Source: Desulfobacterales bacterium (GTDB lineage Bacteria > Desulfobacterota > Desulfobacteria > Desulfobacterales > C00003060). From it: 7,040 bases of DNA. The notes beneath the pieces were generated by a model that did no database searches, had not been told where the DNA came from, and saw only the letters and a list, made by a program, of their open reading frames with translations. Made by a program: the position numbers and the translations under genes. Positions 1-6,916 of this stretch are shown here, piece after piece (the first letter of the stretch is position 1; every line of letters begins with the position of its first letter). The DNA is taken from assembly GCA_020347085.1 (NCBI GenBank), contig CP070769.1, positions 2,270,706 to 2,277,745 of the forward strand. Reading direction: 5' to 3'.

Positions 1-2583
1 CGTGCGCCCGCCCACGGGATCTCTCTTCGAGTCAAAACGGAGCATATTCTCCTCAAACCCCCGCACATCTGAGATCCCGCCAAGAAGGAAAAGCTGATCT
101 TCGGGAACCTTTTTGTTTGAGCCGTAAGGATCAACGTGACCGACTCGGCCAAGCCAGGCAAAGGTCAAACGATCTAGAGGCGTCCAGTAGTACCTAAAGT
201 CAAAATAATACCTGAGGAAATCATCCAATTCATTCGAAAGACCCCTGGAGATGTCAACGGAAAACCGCGAAAAGATCCCTTTCTTAGGCTGGATAAAAGA
301 ATCTCTGGTATCGTAACTAATGGCAGGCGTTGTAACCAGGATGCTTCGTGGTTCGAACTCATCGACCTCGTCTTCCAGCTGCTTTATGGCTGCTTCCTCT
401 GAGTCCCCCGCAAACTGCTCTCTTCTCTCAAAACGAAAGCTCAATCCTGTATTCAGGGGTTTAAACCATCTCCGGCTAAACCCGAGAGATGCACCGTAGG
501 TCTCGGTGCCAAACTCTTGATTAAACTCTTCCCTTCGCTCTGAGAACACACCAGAGGTTGTCGAGATCTGGGAGCCAAAGAGTCTAGGTTCACTGAGGCC
601 CAGCTCACCCCGGTAGCCGATCTGACTTACCTCTCCTGCGAGCCAAGCATCCTTGTTTGTCCCAAATAAATTGTGGTCTCCGAGGCGTGTGTGGGCAAAA
701 AATCCCCTTTCAGAATCGTATCCCCCGCCCGCCTGAACATAGTATGGCTTTTTCTCCTCCATCTCAACAAACAGATCGACCTCGTCCTTTTTCTCCTTGA
801 GTCCTATGGTGTTAAACCTCACACTCTCGAGGATATCAAGGTTTCGGATACTGCGCTGTCCTTGCAGCATCCTTCGGAGGGAAAAGGGCTCTCCTGGCTT
901 CAGGGCGAGCTCGTTTTCCAGGATTTTCTTCTTGGTTCGGAAGTTACCTTTGTAGTAGACATCACCCATCTCCACGTAAGCCCCTTCATGGATGTAATAT
1001 ACAACGCGGGCTTTGGAATGATCCTCACTGATGGAAAACTCGCCCTTTACCTCAACACGGGGATACCCTTTTTCGGCTATCACAGCAGACAAGGTGTTTT
1101 CATCACTTTGCACCATATATTTTCGAAACGGTGTCCCGACTTGCAACTTGATGGCTTTTAGGGCCTCTGCTTCTGAAAGCAGAGAGAGCCCGGTGATCTT
1201 CACGGAAGATACGATCGTTTGAACGCCTTCCTCTATCTCAACGCGAATCCCCACGTGCGTCTTATTTTCACTCCATGTCAGTTCTTCATTCACTTGAGCA
1301 TCCAAATAACCATACTTACGATAAAGGGACCGGATGGCATCCAGATCCTCGTCCAGGGTTTCAGGCACAAAGACCCCTTTCTTCAGGAAGCCCGGCATCC
1401 GGGTCAGCATCTGTTTCTGAATCTTCTTATCATCAAATGCCGTGTTTCCTGTGATCTGAATCGAATTGACAATCGAACGGGGGCCCTCATCGATCACAAA
1501 CCGGAGCCTCCAAACGCTTTGTTCCTTATCCACATCGATCTTCTCTTCGATCCTCACCTTTGCCTCAAGATACCCCGCCTCCCTGTAACGCCTCTTCATC
1601 TCCCTGATACTCTTTTTGAGGCCTATTCCATGTTTGTTCCCGTCTTTGAAGAGAACCAAATCTTTCCTAAGAGTTCGATCCCAAAACCTCTCATTGCCAA
1701 CCAGTTCAATCTCGTACAGGGAGCCTTCATTCACGGTCACAAAGACAGAAACGCGCATTCGTTCGGGATATCGTTCCAGCCTGTAGTCGACCGCAGCATC
1801 CGCATATCCCTTTTTCCAGTAACAATGCTTCAATTTTGTGATGTCCTTCTTGAGATCTTCCTCTATAAAGCGCCCTGCACTGCGAGGCAGGTGCGACACG
1901 CGCCATGTTTTCATTTTTACTTTGAGTCTTGTATCTGAAACGGCACGATTTTCGCGGATCTCAAGCTGTTCAAGCTTGTAATACGGACCCTTCTCGATTC
2001 TAATGTGAATCGTGAAATGACCATCTTCTGGGTCCGGTGTGCCCGTCACGTTGATCTTTGGAGCAACAAACCCTTGCTTGCGGAACAGGTTGGCGATCAG
2101 TGTCGCTTGTTGGGGTAGCTCCTCTTCAACAAAAGCGTCACCCACATAGACCGTCATGACATTCAAGACTTCCCGCTCAAAAAGGGGAAATGCGCCTTCT
2201 ATCTTGATGTCCTCAATCAATCGAAACGGCACGAGACGAAACAGCAGCGTAATCCCCTCTTTTTCTTCTCTGGAATCGACATCGATCTTCCGAAACCTGT
2301 TACACTGCTTCAATGCCTCGATTGACGCCTGAAGCTGCTCAGGGGTGAAGCGATCCCCCTCTTGAAAAAAGATTAGGCTTTTTGTCATCTGGATCCAGGT
2401 TTGGTCGTCAATCGGAAGATCTTGAACGTCCACGAGAATCTTGGAAACAACAGGTGCCGAGTCAGACAGAACCGTGGGGCCTGTCACGCCCGAGTAGCCA
2501 TAATTCGCACAGAAGATCCCGATAGATATGGAGAACAAATAAACCGAGGATAGCCCGGTGAACAGGAACCGTTTCCATTGCAT
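1..2583 (-). CDS. Omp85-family (BamA/TamA-type) outer-membrane assembly protein with seven apparent POTRA domains, C-terminus cut by window edge
   Basis: An open frame of 861 codons runs from ATG at 2583 to the window edge without a stop. The N-terminus has a short KR-containing head and a hydrophobic stretch (residues 6-25), an export signal with no clear lipobox. Seven POTRA-like repeats follow at about residues 45-119, 120-199, 200-287, 288-367, 368-453, 454-534 and 535-611. POTRAs 2-6 each carry a G[FY] helix-strand motif (KKGYADAAV, REAGYLEAKV, RKYGYLDAQV) and end in xEG or EKG. The barrel starts near residue 612 (QAGGGYDSERG), contains the DTRD...PKKG turn (758-769), and reaches the diagnostic VRGF motif of loop 6 at 840-843. 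In E. coli BamA about 150 residues follow this motif, so the full protein is probably near 1000 aa. Omp85 proteins insert beta-barrel proteins into the outer membrane. Sitting 18 nt behind tamB makes it the likely TamB partner (TamA role), but a BamA role cannot be excluded because POTRAs 1, 3 and 7 look BamA-like; hence no symbol. Confidence 0.93.
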   Translation of the reverse strand, partial: MQWKRFLFTGLSSVYLFSISIGIFCANYGYSGVTGPTVLSDSAPVVSKILVDVQDLPIDDQTWIQMTKSLIFFQEGDRFTPEQLQASIEALKQCNRFRKIDVDSREEKEGITLLFRLVPFRLIEDIKIEGAFPLFEREVLNVMTVYVGDAFVEEELPQQATLIANLFRKQGFVAPKINVTGTPDPEDGHFTIHIRIEKGPYYKLEQLEIRENRAVSDTRLKVKMKTWRVSHLPRSAGRFIEEDLKKDITKLKHCYWKKGYADAAVDYRLERYPERMRVSVFVTVNEGSLYEIELVGNERFWDRTLRKDLVLFKDGNKHGIGLKKSIREMKRRYREAGYLEAKVRIEEKIDVDKEQSVWRLRFVIDEGPRSIVNSIQITGNTAFDDKKIQKQMLTRMPGFLKKGVFVPETLDEDLDAIRSLYRKYGYLDAQVNEELTWSENKTHVGIRVEIEEGVQTIVSSVKITGLSLLSEAEALKAIKLQVGTPFRKYMVQSDENTLSAVIAEKGYPRVEVKGEFSISEDHSKARVVYYIHEGAYVEMGDVYYKGNFRTKKKILENELALKPGEPFSLRRMLQGQRSIRNLDILESVRFNTIGLKEKKDEVDLFVEMEEKKPYYVQAGGGYDSERGFFAHTRLGDHNLFGTNKDAWLAGEVSQIGYRGELGLSEPRLFGSQISTTSGVFSERREEFNQEFGTETYGASLGFSRRWFKPLNTGLSFRFERREQFAGDSEEAAIKQLEDEVDEFEPRSILVTTPAISYDTRDSFIQPKKGIFSRFSVDISRGLSNELDDFLRYYFDFRYYWTPLDRLTFAWLGRVGHVDPYGSNKKVPEDQLFLLGGISDVRGFEENMLRFDSKRDPVGGRT
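751..2451 (-). other. Region encoding seven tandem POTRA domains
   Basis: This marks the periplasmic POTRA array inside the Omp85 gene. Repeat boundaries were set by eye from a recurring pattern: a beta-strand of the form hxxIxIxGN, two helices with a G[FY] turn, and a closing strand ending in EG or KG just before the next repeat. Approximate DNA limits from first to seventh are 2451-2227, 2226-1987, 1986-1723, 1722-1483, 1482-1225, 1224-982 and 981-751. The third is the longest. The fourth and fifth are the most alike. The first and seventh lack the GY motif (CNRFRKIDV and LDILESVRF instead), as do the first and last POTRAs of ordinary BamA, so the extra copies appear to lie in the middle of the array. 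Individual boundaries are uncertain by several residues. Confidence 0.72.
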
Positions 2584-2594
2584 GTCTCGCTCTG

Positions 2595-2601
2595 CCTTCT
2601 C
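2595..2601 (-). promoter_or_regulatory. Ribosome-binding site for the Omp85 gene
   Basis: On the minus strand the tamB stop codon TAG is followed at once by GAGAAGG, a purine-rich Shine-Dalgarno-like sequence 11 nt before the ATG at 2583. With the AG of the stop codon it forms a continuous AGGAGAAGG. This supports the ATG at 2583 as the start and suggests that translation of the Omp85 gene is tied to ribosomes finishing tamB. Confidence 0.55.
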
Positions 2602-5600
2602 CTAACGAAACTCCAGCCTGAACTGTAATTCTCCACCAAAAGTGCCTTTGCTATCCTGAAACCCATTCACCAGAATGTTTTCGAGAAACTTGTATTCTGC
2701 AATAGCCTTTTCAATCATCTCGCCGTCCTTCGATTCTGCGGCGTATTTCACAAGCATTCGCTTGGAAAGCTTTTTGCCGACCGTGACTTTGACATCCGAT
2801 GTGTCTTCTTCTCCTCCCTGGGCCTGCACCTCTAAGATATCCAGTCCTGTGGCAGCTTTGACATCCTCGCTGTATCTTGAAGCAATCACTTCTGCAAGCA
2901 TTTGGGATGTCGATTCGGGGGTTCCGCCCTCCCCGTCAATCAGCTCTCGTGTGGTTTTCCCCGTGACAAGAAGAGAAAGAATGTCTCCATCCTCTTCCGG
3001 AGGGTCAGATGTGAGTTTGAATGAGAGCTCATCTGGCGTGCCAGAAATGGCCAAAAAGACCAACCATCGGCGGATCTTGGCCTCACTTTGAATATCTATA
3101 GTCGGTTCTGTTTTATAAGGATTCAAAAAGTCGATCACGCCTTTTTTGACAACAAAGCTTTTCTTCCGGTAATAAAGCGTGCCTGAATCCACGGCGGCCC
3201 TGCCCCTGATGATCGGATTGTTCAGTTTGCCCGTAACACGAAGATCAGGATTGATTTCCAGCTCTGCCAGATTGTTCTCGACAAGAAACGGATTCCGGCG
3301 TTTGATGGAGATATCTAGGGTCACGTTCTTGAGTAAAGGATGCGCCATCTCCTTGGGTGGTGGAGCCTCTTCCCGTTTTCTTTCTCCAACCGCCTGCAAA
3401 AGACTTAGGTTCACATCACGGTAATACGTTCCCTCCAGGATGATAATTTCTCCTTCAACGGTCGATTGTTCGTTCGTTCCCTGAATCTTAAGCTCGGTGT
3501 TCACAAGCAGATCCATCGTGTCTGGAACCTGCAAGGGAAGCGCGTTTGCCGTGAATCTGAGACGGACCTCACCAGGTTTAAGTCTCTCAAGATCGACTCT
3601 GCCTGCCAGGTCAAACCGCCCGGAACCCAGTTGGCCCTCAATGCGATCAATGTCAACTGCCTCCGGCGTGATCTGAAAGCGACCATTCAAATGGTGAAGC
3701 TTCTGGGAGAGCCCTGGGATGGTGAATCCGATCTCCTTCAAACCAATCTCAGCGCGCAGATCAGGACGAGACTGGGTCCCCCCCAGGGTACCAGAAAGAA
3801 CAAGGTCTCCTGTCATGTCAGCAAGATCCTCAACAAAGAGGCTGACCAGCCGCAAAGGAATGTGGCCCCCCACTTCAAAGGCCAGCGGGCCATCGCGTTT
3901 GCCCTTTCCTTTGATCTCAATCTCTCCCTCGTTTAGAAGCACAAGATGTAGACCGGGCACTGAGAGCTCTTCTTCTTCCAGAGAGACCTTGAAGTGCTCG
4001 GCACGAATGACTTCTTGGCCTTTGAGGCCAAGGGTCAGCTTAGAAAGATCAGCAATAGCCTTCATTTGACCGATGGCCCCCGCGTTCCCCGTGGCCTCAA
4101 GCTTACCAGTTACCATTCCGTCCAGATCCGGGTGGCCCGCAATCTTGAAGTATGGTCCAAGATCGGTCTCATTAAATAGAATAGACGAAGTAAAGGTTTT
4201 GTCCTCTAAATGAAACGAACCAGTTAGCTCAAAATCAAGCTTTCCTGAAATGCTCGCTAACTGATCACGCACAGCAACATGGAGTCCACAGTCATCTAGT
4301 GCCTTCCCTCCAACCCGAAGCTCGCAAAGAGCAATGTTCCCCTCGATTCGGGGGGCTGCCAGTGAACCCGCACCTGCAATGTCGAAGCGCATCTTCCCTT
4401 CGGGAAAATTCAGCGCGCGCAGTTTGTCGATGTTTTGCAAGGAGATCCCCTGAGAAGCTAGAGCAAACTCGTACGCTTTCTTAAGGGAAACCCATCCCTT
4501 GCCGTGAATGACTTCTCCTGGTGCCAAGACAATTTGAAGAGGCTGGATCCCGATCTTTTCCCCATCGAGGTTTGAATGGATCGTGATTTCCTTCAGCTTC
4601 TGCACGCCCAGATCGAGGCTCATCCCGTGGAGTTCCAGCGTCCCTCTTGGCCGGGTCATGTTTCCGTGCAAGCGAGCAGCCAGCGTAATATTCCCTTTCA
4701 GTTCGTCCACAAAATCCTGAACGGCAACAGCCTCTCCTTGAAGATTCAAATCGAATGTGGGATCCTTCAGTGGCTGCATGGTCTCTGGTTTCATAACCTG
4801 TGCTGTTCCCCACATCCTAAGGGCTGAGCCCTGGTTGTTCACCCTAGCCTGATCAACATAAAGCATTCCCTCAGAAAGGCGAAGATCAACGTCGATGTCA
4901 CCCAACCGAATCTTCCGCACAGCCATGCCTTTTCCTTGCAGTGTAAGTGCCCCTCTTAGCGCTTTGGTGCTCCCATCGAGGCGAAGTGCGCCGTCTATTA
5001 TGCCGGTTGCGATCTCCCTGTTGAGAAAGTCTTTGATTTCAGCATCCCGAAGGGCAAGAGAGAACTTCAAAGGAGAGGCTGGCACGACTACAAGAGCGTC
5101 CTCAAACACCTGAATCGATCCCGCCCCTTGTATAGTAGATCCCTGATTCTGAACAGCAAGCTGCAAGACCTGAAGCACACCCGACTCGTTCAGACTTGCA
5201 CGGAGACGAACATCCCCGACGGTTATGTCTTGAAAACGGAGCTGATCTCCCCGGAGAGTGCAATGGACAACCGGTCTCATGACCGAACCGGAAACGTCAG
5301 CTTCAAGTTTGATCAAGCCGTGGGTTTCCTTAAAACCGAGAGCAAACAGGGTCTCTTCGAGGCTTGGTGCGTCCAACCTAAGCGTCCCGCCAACTTCCTT
5401 GGATACGAGATCAAAATGGCCACGTGTGAAAAGCGTGTTGTCACCGGCTGTTGCCGTGAGCTGTTTTATGGTTGCAACCCCCTGATTCAGTCTTCCCTGC
5501 GTTGAGATATGCAAATCAACAGGGGCTGCTGCCTGGGTTGTTCCCAATCCCTTTGCAAAGATTTCCAGGACCGCTTCTGCAGACAGGCTTTTGGGCGAAA

Positions 5601-6810
5601 TACCCCTGCCGTGGATGGAAAGCTGCGAACTCACCGTGCCATGGAAACCCCCGGCGCTGCCGAGTAGCTGGCCAAGCTTGACCCCTTCTTCTTCAAGAAA
5701 GACCTTATATGATATAGCGTCTAGATCGCTTTTCGGGACAAAAAGGCCATGGCGAAAAGCCTCCCTTAAGTCAGCCTCTCCGTGCAGGTTCAACTCGCCA
5801 GAAGCCATATGTGCCTGCAATTGGTCAAGCTTGAAGAACCGATCTTTCAGCTGACCCCTCAGAGCTATTCCGTCAATCTGCCTTCCTGCCAGTATCCCTC
5901 CCCCGTAATCAAGCTGAAGGGCTACTTCAGGATTGTCAGGCATACCTTGGGCCACCATACGGGCCAAAACCTGACCGGTTGAGATCGGCTCAACCCGGAA
6001 CCATTCTCTGAGCTCAGTAAGAGAGACATTAAGGTCGAGGATAAGGTCCAAAGAAGGCTTGCTGAACACATTGTGAACATTTCCTGAAAGTACGAGCTTG
6101 GAAGAGGCTGTGTTTGCCTCAAAAACGAACGGGTCGATCGTCTCGCTCTCCAAGCCGGCTTCCAGACAGAGGTTTTCAAATTCCCATTGAAAGTCTGGGC
6201 TGGTAAGGCCTCCTTGGCCGACCTGAAGCGCAAACTTTCCGGATCGTTCTGCAACATTCCCATTGGCCGAAAGGTCGATATCCTGCGCCATGGCTTTAAA
6301 ACCGGTGTCAACGATCTCGTAGCGAAGATGGCCTTGCACCATCCTGAGCGTCTTGACAACGACATTGATTGGTAGAGCACCCGTATCTTTTGCTTCAACC
6401 GTTTCTTCTTTTGATTTGGGTGTTGTGACCGCGCGCACGAGATTGATCTCTCCTTCGCGGTCTTTCAGAATCGTTGCCCACGGCTTTTCCAGAACCACCG
6501 TGTCGAATGCAAGGTTCCCTTTTAGAAGTGAAGTCCAAGCAAGATCGATGAAGAGTCGGTCAAAACCTGCCACGTTTTCCTCGTTTGGCCCCCTGAGCAC
6601 TACATGGCTTAGCTCCAAATCCCCTCTAAGGATCGAACAACGAAGCTTCTCACAAGAGACCGTTCCCGGGATTGCTGCATTGACCTTAGCCTGGATGAGG
6701 TTCTTGCCATGGTTTGTGTTCAGATACGTGACGATTCCAACAAGCACCAGCAGTGCCAGGCTAAGAAGAATTCCTATGCTGATGAAAAACTGCGTTGGCC
6801 GCTTCTTCAT
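2602..6810 (-). CDS. tamB: TamB: inner-membrane-anchored translocation and assembly module / AsmA-like periplasmic bridge protein
   Basis: The product has 1402 aa from the ATG at 6810, somewhat longer than E. coli TamB (about 1260 aa). A basic MKKRP head and one hydrophobic segment (residues 8-28) anchor it in the inner membrane. An AsmA-like N-terminal region (about 30-130) has the usual strand pattern (LSHVVLRG, FDRLFIDLAWTSLLKG, LEKPWATI). A long series of beta-rich repeats of the type G-x-hydrophobic-x-hydrophobic-x-G follows, matching the hydrophobic-groove fold of the family. The last 370 residues or so (from about 1033) match the TamB/DUF490 C-terminal domain, including EGTYYRDVNLSLL, GRAAVDSGTLYYR and DPPEEDGDILSLLVTGK; the protein ends QFRLEFR. 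Known family members span the periplasm, partner an Omp85 protein in outer-membrane protein assembly and help move phospholipid to the outer membrane. Start: the frame is open to a stop at 6862-6864 and a TTG at 6825 is the only other upstream start; ATG 6810 gives the more typical basic-head anchor, though its Shine-Dalgarno (GGA, 12 nt away) is poor. It is the first gene of the pair, with the Omp85 gene 18 nt downstream. Confidence 0.95.
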   Translation of the reverse strand: MKKRPTQFFISIGILLSLALLVLVGIVTYLNTNHGKNLIQAKVNAAIPGTVSCEKLRCSILRGDLELSHVVLRGPNEENVAGFDRLFIDLAWTSLLKGNLAFDTVVLEKPWATILKDREGEINLVRAVTTPKSKEETVEAKDTGALPINVVVKTLRMVQGHLRYEIVDTGFKAMAQDIDLSANGNVAERSGKFALQVGQGGLTSPDFQWEFENLCLEAGLESETIDPFVFEANTASSKLVLSGNVHNVFSKPSLDLILDLNVSLTELREWFRVEPISTGQVLARMVAQGMPDNPEVALQLDYGGGILAGRQIDGIALRGQLKDRFFKLDQLQAHMASGELNLHGEADLREAFRHGLFVPKSDLDAISYKVFLEEEGVKLGQLLGSAGGFHGTVSSQLSIHGRGISPKSLSAEAVLEIFAKGLGTTQAAAPVDLHISTQGRLNQGVATIKQLTATAGDNTLFTRGHFDLVSKEVGGTLRLDAPSLEETLFALGFKETHGLIKLEADVSGSVMRPVVHCTLRGDQLRFQDITVGDVRLRASLNESGVLQVLQLAVQNQGSTIQGAGSIQVFEDALVVVPASPLKFSLALRDAEIKDFLNREIATGIIDGALRLDGSTKALRGALTLQGKGMAVRKIRLGDIDVDLRLSEGMLYVDQARVNNQGSALRMWGTAQVMKPETMQPLKDPTFDLNLQGEAVAVQDFVDELKGNITLAARLHGNMTRPRGTLELHGMSLDLGVQKLKEITIHSNLDGEKIGIQPLQIVLAPGEVIHGKGWVSLKKAYEFALASQGISLQNIDKLRALNFPEGKMRFDIAGAGSLAAPRIEGNIALCELRVGGKALDDCGLHVAVRDQLASISGKLDFELTGSFHLEDKTFTSSILFNETDLGPYFKIAGHPDLDGMVTGKLEATGNAGAIGQMKAIADLSKLTLGLKGQEVIRAEHFKVSLEEEELSVPGLHLVLLNEGEIEIKGKGKRDGPLAFEVGGHIPLRLVSLFVEDLADMTGDLVLSGTLGGTQSRPDLRAEIGLKEIGFTIPGLSQKLHHLNGRFQITPEAVDIDRIEGQLGSGRFDLAGRVDLERLKPGEVRLRFTANALPLQVPDTMDLLVNTELKIQGTNEQSTVEGEIIILEGTYYRDVNLSLLQAVGERKREEAPPPKEMAHPLLKNVTLDISIKRRNPFLVENNLAELEINPDLRVTGKLNNPIIRGRAAVDSGTLYYRKKSFVVKKGVIDFLNPYKTEPTIDIQSEAKIRRWLVFLAISGTPDELSFKLTSDPPEEDGDILSLLVTGKTTRELIDGEGGTPESTSQMLAEVIASRYSEDVKAATGLDILEVQAQGGEEDTSDVKVTVGKKLSKRMLVKYAAESKDGEMIEKAIAEYKFLENILVNGFQDSKGTFGGELQFRLEFR
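4597..5235 (-). repeat. Two tandem ~105-residue repeats encoded within tamB
   Basis: TamB residues about 526-633 (DNA 5235-4912) and 634-738 (DNA 4911-4597) align along their whole length. Shared landmarks in order are TVGDVRLRASL / RLGDIDVDLRL, VQNQGSTIQGAGSIQV / VNNQGSALRMWGTAQV, DFLNREIATG / DFVDELKGN, and LRGALTLQGKGM / PRGTLELHGMSL. The two NQGS motifs are 104 residues apart. The repeat is visible in protein but diverged in DNA, so it is an old duplication. In this family such units extend the beta-taco groove. Confidence 0.7.
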
Positions 6811-6870
6811 AAGACTTTGTTCCAACTCGTGTCTGGTAAAAAATTGAGGTTCTTCTCCAGATTAGTTGTA

Positions 6871-6892
6871 GAAAATCCTGCCTACAAGGCAG
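6871..6892 (-). terminator. Possible weak intrinsic terminator of the four-helix-bundle gene
   Basis: On the minus strand CTGCCT-TGT-AGGCAG forms a 6-bp stem with a 3-base loop and is followed by GATTTTC. The hairpin contains the TAG stop (6882-6884) of the four-helix-bundle frame. The stem is short and the U-tract has only four Us, so termination would be inefficient at best. The same hairpin is part of the palindromic repeat element here, so it may have no terminator role. Confidence 0.3.
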
Positions 6893-6916
6893 ACAAGCCT
6901 GTCTGAGGCAGACAAG
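6878..6916. repeat. Palindromic REP-like element with an 11-bp direct repeat
   Basis: The 11-mer AGGCAGACAAG occurs at 6887-6897 and again at 6906-6916. The same stretch can form three competing hairpins: CTGCCT/AGGCAG (6878-6892), CAGACA/TGTCTG (6890-6905) and TGTCTG/CAGACA (6900-6914). Each has a 6-bp stem and a loop of 3-4 bases. This density of interlocking palindromes in a short gap resembles dispersed REP or MITE-like elements. Whether it recurs elsewhere in the genome cannot be seen from this window. Confidence 0.6.

Noticed and set aside
673..1161. Plus-strand open frame of 162 aa
   Set aside because: Antisense to the POTRA 6-7 and early barrel coding region, with no motif and no ribosome-binding context. 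Shadow frame.
1219..1938. Plus-strand open frame of 239 aa
   Set aside because: It lies wholly antisense to POTRA repeats 3-5 of the Omp85 gene, shows no recognisable family motif, and the minus-strand frame has clear domain structure. It is a shadow frame.
2566..2583. Lipoprotein signal at the Omp85 N-terminus (Cys25)
   Set aside because: The residues before Cys25 are GIF, which does not fit the lipobox pattern [LVI][ASTVI][GAS]C; an ordinary export signal is more likely.
2484..2666. Minus-strand open frame of 60 aa across the tamB/Omp85 junction
   Set aside because: It overlaps the end of tamB and the Omp85 signal sequence in another frame, is short and has no motif. Both flanking genes are well supported.
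3466..3936. Plus-strand open frame of 156 aa
   Set aside because: Antisense to the conserved TamB C-terminal region; no family resemblance. Shadow frame.
5922..6398. Minus-strand open frame of 158 aa inside tamB
   Set aside because: Same strand as tamB but in a different frame. The tamB frame continues uninterrupted through it with family-like sequence, so no frameshift or nested gene is needed.
6859..6887. Possible tamB promoter: TTGTAG, 17-nt spacer, TAATCT on the minus strand
   Set aside because: Spacing is ideal, but each box matches the sigma-70 consensus at only three of six bases, and the -35 box falls within the palindromic element. Too weak to list as a feature.
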